The notes beneath the pieces were generated by a model. It was not told the origin of the DNA. It ran no database searches and saw nothing but the letters and a program-made list of their open reading frames with translations. Below, piece by piece: positions 1-10,148 of a stretch of 64,000 bases of DNA. The position numbers and the translations under genes were made by a program. This DNA is from Agarivorans albus. GTDB taxonomy: Bacteria > Pseudomonadota > Gammaproteobacteria > Enterobacterales > Celerinatantimonadaceae. The stretch lies in the NCBI RefSeq assembly GCF_019670105.1, contig NZ_AP023032.1, positions 342,501 to 406,500 of the forward strand, given 5' to 3'. Each line of letters opens with the position of its first letter. Positions within the stretch are counted from its first letter, which is position 1.

Positions 1-574
1 TTAAGGTGGAGATCAGCTCAAAGTGTTCCGCGTCCTCATCTTTACTGGCAGGTAATGCTTGTAAGAATAAGCCGCTGGCATGGGGACGACCTTCAAACAT
101 GCCTGTGAATAACCATAGTTTGGTATTTAGTTGCTCAGATTGCTGGAAGTAGGCTTCGATGCTGGCAGCAACGCCTTGTGGATTGATCTCTACTATGCCT
201 TGGTAACGCTCGCCTTGAGTAGGCGTAATAGTTATGACTATGTGACCTTGACCCACCAGTTCAGCAAAGTCGATATTCGGATCGATAGCGCCTTCGTAGC
301 GCGCAATGCCGCGCATCTGTTGTTGGTCGGTACCACTTACCGCCACCACACTTAGTGGGCCATTACCTTGCAGCTGCACAGTAATGTCGCCTTCAAACTT
401 TAAGGTTGCAGTAAGCAAACAGGTTGCTGCTAGCATTTCGCCCAGCAAGGTTTGTACAGGCGCAGGGTAATTTTGTTGATCGATGATCTCTTGGTAGCTT
501 TGCTGCAATTGCACCAACTCGCCCCGTAGATTGTAATCTTCGAATAAGTAACGATTTAGAATGTCTTGCTTCAT
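1..574 (-). CDS. hslO: Hsp33 redox-regulated chaperonin (partial, C-terminus off window)
   Basis: The reverse strand reads from an ATG at 574 without a stop to base 1, giving the first 191 codons of a protein that begins MKQDILNRYLFEDYNLRGEL. This N-terminus and the following body (LLGEMLAATCLLTATLKFEGDITVQLQG split over the core) match the Hsp33 fold domain. Hsp33 is a cytosolic holdase switched on by oxidation of a C-terminal four-cysteine zinc centre; that part lies outside the window and cannot be checked. It follows hslR by 12 bp, so the two are probably co-transcribed. Confidence 0.93.
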   Translation of the reverse strand, partial: MKQDILNRYLFEDYNLRGELVQLQQSYQEIIDQQNYPAPVQTLLGEMLAATCLLTATLKFEGDITVQLQGNGPLSVVAVSGTDQQQMRGIARYEGAIDPNIDFAELVGQGHIVITITPTQGERYQGIVEINPQGVAASIEAYFQQSEQLNTKLWLFTGMFEGRPHASGLFLQALPASKDEDAEHFELISTL

Positions 575-586
575 GTTTAGGCCTGA

Positions 587-982
587 CTATTGTTGTTTAA
601 ACTGAATAATTTGCCGACGTTGCTTTTTATCGGGTCGACGTTCTGGGCTGGCGCTTTGTGCCATGAGCTTGCGTTGCATTGCGTATTGCTCGCGCTTTTT
701 AAGGCTTTGTTCTGTCTCTTGGTATAGTAGTTGTGCTTGAGGTGCAGGGCCTCGTTTATCACTTAGCTGCTGCACAACCACTTCTATTTGTTGTTGGCCT
801 TGCCACAAACTAATAGTAGCACCCACTTCTACATTTCTACTTGGCTTACAACGCTGCTGGTTATAGTGCACTTTACCGCCCATAACCATATCTCGAGCTA
901 AGCCGCGGGTTTTATAAAATCGTGCTGCCCACAACCACTTGTCTATGCGTGGTGCAGAGTTGTTAGAGTTTTGTGAATTCAT
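587..982 (-). CDS. hslR: Hsp15, ribosome-associated heat shock protein (S4 domain)
   Basis: This 131-residue basic protein starts with an S4 RNA-binding domain (about residues 11-75, with RIDKWLWAARFYKTRGLA) and ends in a Lys/Arg/Gln-rich tail. Hsp15 binds free 50S subunits carrying a stalled nascent chain and helps recycle them. Length and domain order are usual for the family. It lies directly upstream of hslO on the same strand, the arrangement found in E. coli and Vibrio. The gsp operon is transcribed divergently from the other side of its upstream region. Confidence 0.93.
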   Translation of the reverse strand: MNSQNSNNSAPRIDKWLWAARFYKTRGLARDMVMGGKVHYNQQRCKPSRNVEVGATISLWQGQQQIEVVVQQLSDKRGPAPQAQLLYQETEQSLKKREQYAMQRKLMAQSASPERRPDKKQRRQIIQFKQQ

Positions 983-1240
983 GCTAAGTCTTGGCTGGCT
1001 TATATATTATCTATTAAATTATATCAGTTTTATGCGTGCTAGCTATGGCCTGGATTAGTGCGTTATCCAGCAGAAAACTGATAAAAGTCCAATTAAATGC
1101 AAAATTTACACTTGCAGCTCTTGTTCTACGCCTAAGTCCCTTTAGAATGAAGAACCCTCTATATGAGGCGCTTTGCCATAGTTTTTTCATAAGGATGATC
1201 GAGAATCGGTTAACGATGACAGATGTATTATAACGAATAA
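983..1240. other. Divergent promoter region between hslR and gspC
   Basis: These 258 bases separate divergent hslR and gspC and are AT-rich. A short open frame at 1036-1233 has no ribosome binding site and reads like leader sequence. I see no palindromic operator or clear sigma-70 pair that I would defend. Promoters of both operons must lie here. Confidence 0.4.
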
Positions 1241-2128
1241 ATGGATATTAAATCTTTTTCTACTCAACTTGCTCGTTACGTTCCTTCGCAAAAGAGCAGC
1301 GTATTAATCACATTACTATTGATGTGTTTTGCCGCTTATCAGTTGGCGTCTATTACTTGGTTATTGGTGCCAACGCCTTCACAAGCTTTTCGCTGGGTTC
1401 CTCAGCAGGTGCAATCTAGTAATAAAGCGGCTCAAGTTGATTTATCTAGCCTTACCAAACTGCATTTGTTTGGTGAGTATCAAGCTAAAAAGGCTAAACC
1501 AGTTGTTCAAGCGCCTTCGTCAACTGATGCACCGAAAACCTCATTAAAGCTAACTCTGTCTGGTTTGGTAGCGAGTAGTGACCAAACGAAAGCATTGGCC
1601 ATTATCGAACACCGAGGCAAGCAACAAACATACGGTGTAGATGAATCGATTAATGGTACTCAAGCTGTCATAAAAGAGATTCAAACTGACCGGGTGATTT
1701 TATTACATCGCGGTGTTTACGAAAGCTTATTGCTAGACCCAGAAGACAAAAACTCACAGTCTCGGGCGAGTTCAAATACCGCTAAGCGCAATACCCAAGC
1801 GTCTAGTAATAGCCGTTCGGCGCAAGTCGACGTAAAAGAAGTATTAAAAGACCCTTCAAAGCTAACCGATTACATTCGTATTTCGCCGGTTCGTAAAGAT
1901 GGAGCCTTAAGTGGTTATCGGATTAACCCCGGTAAAAACGCCGCCTTATTTAAACAAGTGGGCTTGAAAGCTAATGACTTAGCTGTAGCTCTTAATGGAT
2001 ATGACCTGCGTGACAACGCGCAAGCAATGCAAGTGATGCAAGAGATGGCAGAGCTAACGGATATTACAGTTACCGTTGAGCGCAATGGCCAGTTGCAGGA
2101 TGTGTTGTTCAGCCTGCCAGATGAATAG
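1241..2128 (+). CDS. gspC: Type II secretion system inner membrane protein GspC
   Basis: A 295-residue bitopic protein: short cytoplasmic start, one membrane segment at about residues 19-43, a periplasmic HR domain (about 65-170, TSLKLTLSGLVASSDQTKALAII) and a C-terminal PDZ-like domain (about 195-290) with the motif LFKQVGLKANDLAVALNGYD. GspC links the inner-membrane platform to the secretin GspD through the HR domain and helps select substrates. It is the first gene of the gspC-N operon. Its start has no strong Shine-Dalgarno sequence. A Ser/Asn/Arg-rich linker joins HR and PDZ. Confidence 0.95.
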   Translation: MDIKSFSTQLARYVPSQKSSVLITLLLMCFAAYQLASITWLLVPTPSQAFRWVPQQVQSSNKAAQVDLSSLTKLHLFGEYQAKKAKPVVQAPSSTDAPKTSLKLTLSGLVASSDQTKALAIIEHRGKQQTYGVDESINGTQAVIKEIQTDRVILLHRGVYESLLLDPEDKNSQSRASSNTAKRNTQASSNSRSAQVDVKEVLKDPSKLTDYIRISPVRKDGALSGYRINPGKNAALFKQVGLKANDLAVALNGYDLRDNAQAMQVMQEMAELTDITVTVERNGQLQDVLFSLPDE

Positions 2129-2147
2129 TACCGGAGATTTATTTAAC

Positions 2148-4256
2148 ATGAAGTTGCAAGCCTTACGCTTGGTTCGCCACAGCCTTGTTGGCCTAATTGG
2201 ATTAGGCCTTTGTGGAGTCGTGAGTGCCACCGAGTTTTCAGCCAATTTTAAAGGTGCTGACATTAGTGAGTTCATCACCACGGTTGGTCGTAATCTCAAT
2301 AAAACTATCATCGTAGACCCCGCAGTGCGCGGTAAAGTTAATGTGCGTAGTTACGATTTGCTTACCGAAGAGCAGTACTATCAGTTCTTCTTAAGTGTGT
2401 TAGATGTTTACGGCTTTGCGGTTATTGATATGCCAAACGGTGTAACCAAAGTGGTGCGCGCTAAAGATGCGAAAGCAGGAGCTATTCCGGTGGTGGACCG
2501 CGATGAGCAAGCCTTTGGCGATGAAATGGTTACCCGAGTGGTACCGGTGCTAAACGTATCGGTACGTGAACTAGCGCCTTTATTGCGTCAGCTAAATGAT
2601 AATGCCGGTGGCGGTAACGTAGTGCACTACGATCCATCAAACGTAATTATGCTTACTGGTCGCGCTGCAGTGGTGAATCGCTTGGTTGAAATTATCCGCC
2701 GAGTGGATAAAGCCGGGGACCAAGAGGTAGATATTATTCGCCTTAAATTTGCTTCAGCCGGAGAGTTGGTGCGAATTATTGAATCGCTTACCGCCAGTAC
2801 TGGTGGTAAAGGTGCGGCAGCCAGTTTGTTAATCCCTAAAGTGGTTGCCGATGAGCGTACCAATAGTATTGTGGTATCGGGTGAACCGAGCGCTCGAGCA
2901 CGAATTGTTCGCTTGGTGGCAAAACTTGATAGTGAGTTAGAAACCTACGGCAATACCCGCGTTTTCTACCTAAAGTATGCCAAAGCAGGTGACTTGGTTG
3001 ACGTGTTAAAAGGCGTAAGTGAAACGGTAGCGGCAGAGGCGGCTGGCGGCAGTAAAAAAAGTACAGCTAGCAACTCACGTGGTAATTTCTCAATTGAAGC
3101 CCACGAAGATACCAATACTTTGGTAATTACCGCTCAGCCAGACAATATGCGTACTCTTGAAGGCGTAATTAACCAACTGGATATTCGCCGGGCTCAAGTA
3201 AACGTAGAAGCGATTATTGTTGAAGTGGCCGAGGGTGATGGCATTAGCCTCGGCGTGCAGTGGGCCACTAAGGCCGGTGGTACCCAGTTTAACGATGCCG
3301 GTGTATCAATTAGTGAGATTGGTGCAGGTATCTACGATGCTCAACCCACCAAAGGTTCTACCGTATGTACCGGTGAAACCTGTACAGAAAACCCAGAAAC
3401 GCCCGGTGATATCTCTGGTTTAGCCAGCGCTTTGGCTAAGATTTCTGGTGCCGCTTTTGGTTTTTATGGTGCTGATTGGGGCGTGTTAGTTCAGGCTGCG
3501 GCCAATGACTCTCGCTCAAACTTATTAGCAACACCGTCTATCACCACTCTTGATAATAAAGAAGCCTTCTTTACCGTAGGTGAAGAAGTACCGGTACTAA
3601 CTGGCTCGGCATCGAGTAGCAGCAACGATAATCCATTTACGACGGTTGACCGTAAAGAAGTGGGTATCAAGCTAAAAGTAACACCACAAATTAACGAAGG
3701 TGATGCAGTTCAGCTAACCATCGAACAAGAAGTGTCTAAGGTACAAGGCCAAACTTCTGTGGACGTTGTATTTGCTAAGCGCCAATTGCAAACCACGGTG
3801 TTAGTAGACAGCGGCGACACTATTATTTTAGGCGGTTTGTTAGACGACCAAATTGAAGAAAGTGAATCTAAAGTACCGCTACTGGGCGACATTCCGGTAT
3901 TAGGGCATTTGTTCCGCTCGACCAATTCGAAGAAAGTTAAACGTAATTTGATGATTTTCATTCGTCCAACCATTATTCGTGACTCGGTAACCATGCAAAG
4001 CGTGAGCTCGCGTAAATACAGCCAAATCCGTGCTCAGCAATTGTTGCGTGAAGAGTTAGGCGTAGTGTTAATGCCTGATACTAAAGTACCAGTATTGCCA
4101 GAGTTCAACTCGGTAGACGATGTATCGCCTGAAGTTCAAGAGTACATCGACTACTTGAAAGAAAAGAATGAGCGCTTAAAGAAAGAAGAAGCTGAGAAAG
4201 CGGCAAAAGAAGCCGAAGCGGCAGCTGCCAATAAAGAGCAAGTGAGTGCCGAGTAA
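2148..4256 (+). CDS. gspD: Type II secretion system secretin GspD
   Basis: A 702-residue outer-membrane secretin that forms the exit pore for folded exoproteins. It has a signal peptide (about residues 1-26), N0 to N3 domains, a serine/glycine-rich N3 loop, and the secretin core (about 420-640) containing [14 protein letters not shown] and [14 protein letters not shown]. The tail is unusually charged and Ala/Glu/Lys-rich, probably helical. I chose the ATG at 2148 because CGGAG precedes it at a good distance and a signal peptide follows at once; an upstream in-frame ATG at 2076 lies inside gspC. No gspS-like pilotin gene is adjacent. Confidence 0.96.
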   Translation: MKLQALRLVRHSLVGLIGLGLCGVVSATEFSANFKGADISEFITTVGRNLNKTIIVDPAVRGKVNVRSYDLLTEEQYYQFFLSVLDVYGFAVIDMPNGVTKVVRAKDAKAGAIPVVDRDEQAFGDEMVTRVVPVLNVSVRELAPLLRQLNDNAGGGNVVHYDPSNVIMLTGRAAVVNRLVEIIRRVDKAGDQEVDIIRLKFASAGELVRIIESLTASTGGKGAAASLLIPKVVADERTNSIVVSGEPSARARIVRLVAKLDSELETYGNTRVFYLKYAKAGDLVDVLKGVSETVAAEAAGGSKKSTASNSRGNFSIEAHEDTNTLVITAQPDNMRTLEGVINQLDIRRAQVNVEAIIVEVAEGDGISLGVQWATKAGGTQFNDAGVSISEIGAGIYDAQPTKGSTVCTGETCTENPETPGDISGLASALAKISGAAFGFYGADWGVLVQAAANDSRSNLLATPSITTLDNKEAFFTVGEEVPVLTGSASSSSNDNPFTTVDRKEVGIKLKVTPQINEGDAVQLTIEQEVSKVQGQTSVDVVFAKRQLQTTVLVDSGDTIILGGLLDDQIEESESKVPLLGDIPVLGHLFRSTNSKKVKRNLMIFIRPTIIRDSVTMQSVSSRKYSQIRAQQLLREELGVVLMPDTKVPVLPEFNSVDDVSPEVQEYIDYLKEKNERLKKEEAEKAAKEAEAAAANKEQVSAE

Positions 4257-5794
4257 TGGACTTAGATGCTGAGCTAAACGTATTAGAAGATGAAAAGGCC
4301 TTAGTGTCTGATACCCCGCACATGGAAGGGGTAGAAGGTTGGCAGTTACCTTACATGTTTGCCAAAACTTACGGCGTAATGCTGGAGAAAAAGCAAGACG
4401 CTTGGCAGGTCTATCATAACTCTAAGGTGGAGTTAGAAGCCTTATTAGAAATTCGTCGAGTACTACAGCAAACATTCTCTTGCGAAGAGTTGTCTGATGA
4501 AGAGTTTGAACAGCGCCTTACCGAAGGTTATCAGCGAGATTCATCGCAAGCTCGTCAGTTAATGGAAGATATCGGTAACGATATGGACTTCTATACCTTG
4601 GCCGAAGAGCTTCCGGAAAACGAAGACTTATTAGAAACCGAAGACGATGCGCCAATCATTAAATTGATTAACGCCATGTTAGGTGAAGCAATTAAAGAAG
4701 GGGCCAGTGATATTCACATTGAAACCTTTGAAGCAGCCCTAGTGATTCGTTTTCGTATTGACGGCGTATTGCGTGAAATTTTACGCCCGCACCGCAAGCT
4801 TGCCGCTTTGTTAGTTTCACGTATTAAAGTAATGGCGCGTTTGGATATTGCTGAGAAGCGGGTACCGCAAGATGGTCGTATTTCCTTGCGTATTGCTGGC
4901 CGTGCTGTAGATGTGCGGGTTTCAACCATGCCATCAAGTCATGGCGAGCGGGTTGTACTGCGTTTATTAGATAAAAACAATTCTCGCTTGAAGCTTGAAA
5001 GCTTAGGTTTGGCAGAAAACTACCGCGAAGTGATTAGCGAACTGTTGAAAAAACCACACGGTATTATCTTAGTTACCGGACCGACTGGTTCGGGTAAAAG
5101 TACTACCTTGTATGCTGGCCTTAACGACATTAATACTAAAGATCGGAACATTCTCACTGTAGAAGATCCGGTGGAATTTAATATCGAAGGCATCGGCCAA
5201 ACCCAAGTTAATACCAAAGTAGATATGACCTTTGCGCGCGGTCTGCGTGCGATTCTTCGCCAAGACCCCGACGTAGTAATGATTGGTGAGATCCGTGACT
5301 TAGAAACCGCGCAAATTGCGGTACAAGCCAGTTTAACCGGTCACTTAGTATTATCTACTCTGCACACCAATACTGCGATTGGTTCGGTAACCCGTTTGCG
5401 CGATATGGGGGTTGAACCGTTTTTATTATCATCGAGTTTATTAGCGGTGTTAGCGCAGCGTTTAGTGCGTACTTTATGCCAAGATTGCTGCGAAGCTCAT
5501 CTAGTAAGTGAGCACGAACACCAGCTATTAGGCATTGCTAAAGATGCTACGGTGTATCGCCCTGTAGGCTGTGAAAGCTGTAACAATACTGGCTATCGTG
5601 GCCGAACCGGTATTCATGAGTTATTGCCGGTTACCGATGAAGTGCGCGATATGATCCATTCTGGTAGCAGCGAACAAGAAATTGAGAATGCAGTGCGCTC
5701 TAGTTGCCCAAGCATCCGACAAGATGGGGTAAATAAAGTGCTGAAGGGCATTACTAGCCTAGAAGAAGTATTGCGAGTAACCCGCGAAGGATAG
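4256..5794 (+). CDS. gspE: Type II secretion ATPase GspE
   Basis: This 512-residue cytoplasmic ATPase powers pseudopilus assembly. The N-terminal region (about 1-120) should bind GspL. The core has Walker [10 protein letters not shown] near residues 275-283, the Asp box and Walker B around [12 protein letters not shown], and the His box [14 protein letters not shown] tetracysteine zinc module (CQDC near 408, CESC near 438) is intact, as in Vibrio EpsE. The start overlaps the gspD stop by one base (TAATG), implying translational coupling. Confidence 0.97.
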   Translation: MDLDAELNVLEDEKALVSDTPHMEGVEGWQLPYMFAKTYGVMLEKKQDAWQVYHNSKVELEALLEIRRVLQQTFSCEELSDEEFEQRLTEGYQRDSSQARQLMEDIGNDMDFYTLAEELPENEDLLETEDDAPIIKLINAMLGEAIKEGASDIHIETFEAALVIRFRIDGVLREILRPHRKLAALLVSRIKVMARLDIAEKRVPQDGRISLRIAGRAVDVRVSTMPSSHGERVVLRLLDKNNSRLKLESLGLAENYREVISELLKKPHGIILVTGPTGSGKSTTLYAGLNDINTKDRNILTVEDPVEFNIEGIGQTQVNTKVDMTFARGLRAILRQDPDVVMIGEIRDLETAQIAVQASLTGHLVLSTLHTNTAIGSVTRLRDMGVEPFLLSSSLLAVLAQRLVRTLCQDCCEAHLVSEHEHQLLGIAKDATVYRPVGCESCNNTGYRGRTGIHELLPVTDEVRDMIHSGSSEQEIENAVRSSCPSIRQDGVNKVLKGITSLEEVLRVTREG

Positions 5795-5802
5795 TTAGTG
5801 TA

Positions 5803-7020
5803 ATGCCGGCATTTGAGTATCAAGCCTTTAATAAAAAGGGCAAAAAATCTAACGGAGTTCATGAAGCGGAATCGGCGCGTCAGGTTCGCGCTCATCTGCG
5901 TGAGCAAGGCTTAACGCCACTTAAAATTGAGCAAGTGGCGGAGCGTGCTCAAAAAGCCAGCGCTGGTTTTCGCTTGCGAAGCAAAGTTAGCACCTCAGAT
6001 TTAGCCCTATTAACTCGCCAGCTAGCAACCTTAGTTGCTGCAGCTATGCCCATTGAAGAGTCGCTTAAGGCGGTAGCTCAACAGTGTGATAAACCTAAAC
6101 TCAAAAGCATTATTCTTGGCGTGCGCTCCAAAGTTGTAGAAGGTTACAGCTTGGCCGATAGCATGGCCGAATTCCCCGACGTATTCGAAAAACTGTATTG
6201 CGCCATGGTGGCTGCAGGCGAAAAATCAGGCCACCTAGATAAAGTGCTTGATCGTTTAGCCGATTACACCGAGCAGCGCCAAGCGATGCGCATGAAAACC
6301 ATGCAAGCTTTAATCTACCCAGCAGTACTTACCTTTGTGTGTTTAGGTGTTATTGCAATTCTGTTGGTGTCGGTAGTGCCTAAGGTAGTGGCTCAGTTTG
6401 AACACATGGGGCAAGAGCTGCCTAATGCTACCAAGTTTTTGATTTATGTAAGTGAACTAGTGAGTGATTATGGCCTGTTCTTCTTAATTGGCGGCATGCT
6501 AGCGATGGTGGTTTGGCAGCGTTTATTGCAGAAAGACAGCATAAGAATGAAATGGCACCAGCGCATTTTAGGCATGCCAGTGGTTGGTAAAGTGAGCAAG
6601 GGGCTTAATACCGCGCGCTTTGCTAGAACCTTGAGTATTTTGAATGCCAGTGCCGTGCCTTTGTTAGAAGGTATGGGCATTGCCGGTGAAGTACTCACCA
6701 ATGATTACGCACGTGCCCAAGTATTGGATGCCGCCTCTAAAGTTCGCGAAGGCGGCAGTTTGCACTCTTCACTAGAGGCCACCAAATTGTTCCCACCGAT
6801 GATGCTACATATGATCGCCAGTGGTGAGCGTTCAGGAGAATTGGAAGGAATGTTAGAACGCGCGGCCGACAACCAAGACCGTCAGTTCGAAACGCAAGTG
6901 AACATAGCATTAGGGATATTCGAGCCTGCCTTGATCGTAACCATGGCGGGTATCGTGCTATTTATCGTAATGGCAATTCTATTGCCGATTTTGGAACTTA
7001 ATAACATGGTGGGGCTATAG
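5803..7020 (+). CDS. gspF: Type II secretion inner membrane platform protein GspF
   Basis: A 405-residue polytopic protein with two repeated GspF cytoplasmic domains (about residues 70-195 and 270-395) and three membrane segments near 168-195, 218-240 and 372-398. It is the central platform protein that couples GspE ATPase activity to pseudopilin extraction. The characteristic AAGEKSG and ASGERSGEL motifs open the two repeats. It begins eight bases after gspE in the same operon, and its length is typical. Confidence 0.96.
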   Translation: MPAFEYQAFNKKGKKSNGVHEAESARQVRAHLREQGLTPLKIEQVAERAQKASAGFRLRSKVSTSDLALLTRQLATLVAAAMPIEESLKAVAQQCDKPKLKSIILGVRSKVVEGYSLADSMAEFPDVFEKLYCAMVAAGEKSGHLDKVLDRLADYTEQRQAMRMKTMQALIYPAVLTFVCLGVIAILLVSVVPKVVAQFEHMGQELPNATKFLIYVSELVSDYGLFFLIGGMLAMVVWQRLLQKDSIRMKWHQRILGMPVVGKVSKGLNTARFARTLSILNASAVPLLEGMGIAGEVLTNDYARAQVLDAASKVREGGSLHSSLEATKLFPPMMLHMIASGERSGELEGMLERAADNQDRQFETQVNIALGIFEPALIVTMAGIVLFIVMAILLPILELNNMVGL

Positions 7021-7048
7021 CACCTACCGGTATTTCGGAGTAAGTAAC

Positions 7049-7489
7049 ATGCAAAAGTCGATGCACACTCAAGCAACTAGCCGAGGTTTTACCTTGCTAG
7101 AAGTGATGGTGGTGATTGTAATTCTAGGTATTTTGGCCGGTTTAGTTGTTCCTAACTTATTAGGTAACAAAGAAAAAGCCGATATTCAAAAGGCAAAAAC
7201 CGATATTATCGCTCTAGAAAATGCCTTGGACATGTACCGTTTGGATAACTCGCGTTACCCCACTACAGAGCAAGGTCTAGAAGCCTTGGTCACTAAACCA
7301 AGCTCTAGCCCAGAGCCACGTAACTACCCAGAAGATGGCTACTTACGTCGTCTACAAAAAGACCCATGGGGTAATGACTACATTCTAATTAGCCCAGGTG
7401 AAAAGGGCCGTATTGATATTTTCAGCGCCGGCTTAGACGGTGAAGAAGGTACCAATGACGATATTGGTAACTGGAACTTAGATCAGTAA
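7049..7489 (+). CDS. gspG: Major pseudopilin GspG
   Basis: A 146-residue prepilin-like protein forming the body of the pseudopilus. The class III leader ends at Gly13, followed by FTLLEV with the conserved Glu at position +5 and a hydrophobic helix. The C-terminal segment with GLDGEEGTNDDIGNW is the acidic calcium-binding loop of major pseudopilins. A prepilin peptidase (GspO/PilD) is needed for processing and is not encoded in the window. The start at 7049 is preceded by CGGAG. Confidence 0.97.
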   Translation: MQKSMHTQATSRGFTLLEVMVVIVILGILAGLVVPNLLGNKEKADIQKAKTDIIALENALDMYRLDNSRYPTTEQGLEALVTKPSSSPEPRNYPEDGYLRRLQKDPWGNDYILISPGEKGRIDIFSAGLDGEEGTNDDIGNWNLDQ

Positions 7490-7493
7490 ATTG

Positions 7494-8081
7494 ATGAGGT
7501 CTCGCTTAGCTCATCGCAATCGCCAGCAAGGTTTTACCTTGCTGGAGGTTATTTTGGTATTGCTATTAATGTCGATGGGTATCTATTCGGTTGTTATGTC
7601 AGTATCGGGTTCGAGCGAGCAAAAGATCGTTGAGCAGCAAGCCAAGCGTTTAGCTGCTCTTGTTCAATATGCCCAAGAGCAGGCGCTGCTTACTGGCTAT
7701 GATTATGGCGTTTACAGTGATGCCGAAAAGTACCAGTTTGTGCGGATGGAGAAACAGCGCTGGGTAAAACTTAATGACCGAATATTTAAAGAGAAAGTAT
7801 TTGAAGAACCGTATTTTCTAGAGTTAAGCCTAGAAAATGTGGAGCTCGAAGAACAAGGTTATGGCAGTGGTACCTTAGGTTTCGAAGGTGATGGTTTGTT
7901 TGAAAAAGACTTCATTACCGAGGAAGTTGAACAAACCATAGTACCGCAAGTATTGCTGCTAAGTAGTGGTGAAGTGACGCCCTTTAAACTGGTGTTTGCT
8001 TATGAAGATAGCCTTAATCGCTGGCAAGTGAGCAGTGATGATTTAGGTCAGCTCACCATCGCTCGAGATCAAGAGCAATGA
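7494..8081 (+). CDS. gspH: Minor pseudopilin GspH
   Basis: A 195-residue minor pseudopilin. The leader MRSRLAHRNRQQG is followed by FTLLEVILVLLLM, so cleavage after Gly13 and Glu+5 are conserved. The C-terminal part is a typical GspH beta-rich globular domain, inferred from size and position. The ATG at 7494 is preferred; a TTG at 7491 directly before it would add one residue. Only four bases separate it from gspG. GspH belongs to the tip complex of the pseudopilus. Confidence 0.93.
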   Translation: MRSRLAHRNRQQGFTLLEVILVLLLMSMGIYSVVMSVSGSSEQKIVEQQAKRLAALVQYAQEQALLTGYDYGVYSDAEKYQFVRMEKQRWVKLNDRIFKEKVFEEPYFLELSLENVELEEQGYGSGTLGFEGDGLFEKDFITEEVEQTIVPQVLLLSSGEVTPFKLVFAYEDSLNRWQVSSDDLGQLTIARDQEQ

Positions 8082-8440
8082 ACAAGCAACGGGGTATGAC
8101 CTTACTAGAAGTGATGGTGGCCTTAGCGGTGCTAGCCATAGCTGGTACGGCTGTTATGAAAAGTGCCTCAGAAAACTTGCGCAGTTTATCTTACATTCAA
8201 GATAAAACCTTTGCTCTATGGATTGCCGACAATCAAATGGCCGAGCTTAAGCTCAGTAAGACCTGGCCCGGCACGTCTAGTCGAAAAGGAACCACTAAAT
8301 TTGGCGATACTGATTGGCATTGGCGCTCTCAAGGGGTAGCCACTGGCGATCCTAATTTTGTGGCAGTGACTATTTCGGTTTATCGCAATGCCGAGGAAAA
8401 AGCTGCCTTGGCGGAAATAACCAGCTATGTGAGCCGTTGA
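8078..8440 (+). CDS. gspI: Minor pseudopilin GspI
   Basis: A 120-residue minor pseudopilin with a very short leader, cleaved after Gly6 before MTLLEVMVALAVLAIAG. Glu+5 is present. GspI is thought to start pseudopilus tip assembly with GspJ and GspK. Its ATG overlaps the gspH stop by four bases (ATGA). Length matches the family. Confidence 0.95.
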   Translation: MNKQRGMTLLEVMVALAVLAIAGTAVMKSASENLRSLSYIQDKTFALWIADNQMAELKLSKTWPGTSSRKGTTKFGDTDWHWRSQGVATGDPNFVAVTISVYRNAEEKAALAEITSYVSR

Positions 8441-9159
8441 TGAAGCAGCGCGGTTTTACCTTATTAGAAATGCTGGTGGCAATTGTTATTTTTGCTTTGC
8501 TTACTATGGCTGCTTACCAAGTTTTGCAAGGGGTTATGCGTAGCGATGAGATTTCGCAGCGCCATGGCGAAAGCCTACAAGCCTTGCAACGCGCAATGTT
8601 TTTTATGCAGCGCGATTTTACTCAGCTGGCACCGCGTTCGGTGAGGGATGAAACCGAAGAACAGCGCCCCTTAATCATAGCTGAGAAGTATTTGTTAGAA
8701 AGCGATGACATGGGCATAGAAATGCTAGTGTTAGGCTGGCGTAATCCGCAGTCGGTGATTCGTCGTTCGCAACTGCAACGCGTAGCTTATTTACTAAAAG
8801 ACGAAAAATTGATTAAACGCTTTTACAACCACCCAGATGCCGTTGTGGGTTACGAACCACGCGAGATGGTGTTGCTTAGCGATGTTGAAGAACTCAATTT
8901 CCGTTTTCATGGTTCCAGTGGTTGGAGCCAGCAAGTATCAGATAGCAACCAACTGCCGCGTGCGGTAGAAGTGACCTTGCGGCATAAAGATTATGGTGAA
9001 TTACGCAGGGTGTTTTTAAGCCCCGAAGGCAGCCGTGCGGCGGTTGCCAGCCAGGCCCAAGAAGACGCCAATCGTAACACCAACCAAGGTGGTAGTGATT
9101 CGGGCACCAACAATGGCAACAATAACTCTGGCAGCCAACCTGATCCGGACGGCTCATAA
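8440..9159 (+). CDS. gspJ: Minor pseudopilin GspJ with Asn/Gly/Ser-rich tail
   Basis: A 239-residue minor pseudopilin: cleavage after Gly5 followed by FTLLEMLVAIVIFALL, then a globular domain ending near residue 200. Beyond it is a low-complexity tail of about 30 residues rich in Asn, Gly, Ser and Asp. The tail is not a usual GspJ feature and is probably disordered. The ATG at 8440 overlaps the gspI stop by one base; a TTG three bases earlier is possible. It forms the tip complex with GspI and GspK. Confidence 0.94.
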   Translation: MKQRGFTLLEMLVAIVIFALLTMAAYQVLQGVMRSDEISQRHGESLQALQRAMFFMQRDFTQLAPRSVRDETEEQRPLIIAEKYLLESDDMGIEMLVLGWRNPQSVIRRSQLQRVAYLLKDEKLIKRFYNHPDAVVGYEPREMVLLSDVEELNFRFHGSSGWSQQVSDSNQLPRAVEVTLRHKDYGELRRVFLSPEGSRAAVASQAQEDANRNTNQGGSDSGTNNGNNNSGSQPDPDGS

Positions 9160-10148
9160 TGCAGAGTATTCATGCTTGCCCTCAGCGCCAACGTGGCGTA
9201 GCACTGCTTACCGTAATGCTAATTTTGGCGGTAATGGTTGTGGTGGCTGCACAGTTTAGTCAGCGCTTGCAACTCGATTTAGCTAGAGCGACTAACTTAC
9301 AGCATTCGCTGCGCTCAAACTGGATGCTATCAGGCGCCGAAGCTTTTGCCTTAAAGGTGATAAAGCAAGATTTAGAAGATGATGATCGGGTGCATCTTGG
9401 CCAGTATTGGGCCACCGAAGGAATGGTGTTCCCGGTTGAAGATTCGGTGATTAAAGGTCACATTGTTGATATGCAGGCCTGTTTTAATCTAAATGCTCTA
9501 GGGCAGCCGAATAAAACTGACGGGCAACCGCCTAAAGTGGCTGATCAGTTTATTGGCTTGTTGGTGGCGGTAGGTGTTGATGCCTATAGCGCAGAGCAAA
9601 TAACTGATGCAACTAGGGATTGGATTGACGCAGATACCATACCGTTGCCACAAGGTGCAGAAGACGGTGTATATGAAGGCTTAAATCCGTCTTATCTGCC
9701 AGCGAATATGCCGATGGTAGATAAAAGTGAGTTTAGAGCGGTTTATGGTGTTACTGCAGGAATATATCGCCGGGTTGCACCTTTTATCTGTGCGATACCT
9801 GAAACTGGGTTAGCGGTAAATGTGAATACTGTAGCTGCAGACCAGCCGCAACTTTTAGAAGCGCTATTTTATCCTGATCTGGATAACACCGGCGCACTGC
9901 AGGTCTTGAATGACCGTCCCGATGAGGGGTATCGTACCTTGGATGAGATGATGACTCATCCAGCGTTAGCGGGGATCCCGCTTACCCAGCCGGGTTTACA
10001 GCAAACATTGGCCTTGCAATCGAACTACTTTAAGGCGCAATTGTTAGTGGAAAATGAACAAGGACAAGCACAAATGACCAGTGTTATTCAGCGCAGTGGT
10101 ACTTCTGATCTTAAAGTGATTAGACGCTCTTACGGAGACCAACTGTGA
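9159..10148 (+). CDS. gspK: Minor pseudopilin GspK
   Basis: A 329-residue large minor pseudopilin capping the pseudopilus. The leader ends at Gly13, followed by VALLTVMLILAVMVVVA. The usual Glu+5 is replaced by Thr, which is normal for GspK because it sits at the tip. The large inserted alpha-domain (about 90-250) includes DWIDADTIPLPQGAED, the family's calcium-site region. The start overlaps the gspJ stop (TAATG). Confidence 0.96.
   Translation: MQSIHACPQRQRGVALLTVMLILAVMVVVAAQFSQRLQLDLARATNLQHSLRSNWMLSGAEAFALKVIKQDLEDDDRVHLGQYWATEGMVFPVEDSVIKGHIVDMQACFNLNALGQPNKTDGQPPKVADQFIGLLVAVGVDAYSAEQITDATRDWIDADTIPLPQGAEDGVYEGLNPSYLPANMPMVDKSEFRAVYGVTAGIYRRVAPFICAIPETGLAVNVNTVAADQPQLLEALFYPDLDNTGALQVLNDRPDEGYRTLDEMMTHPALAGIPLTQPGLQQTLALQSNYFKAQLLVENEQGQAQMTSVIQRSGTSDLKVIRRSYGDQL

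Noticed and set aside
1036-1233. 65-codon plus-strand frame before gspC
   Set aside because: No ribosome binding site, no motif, and it lies in the divergent promoter region of hslR and gspC.
2076-2147. Longer gspD start inside gspC
   Set aside because: The ATG at 2148 has a good Shine-Dalgarno sequence and gives a normal signal peptide.
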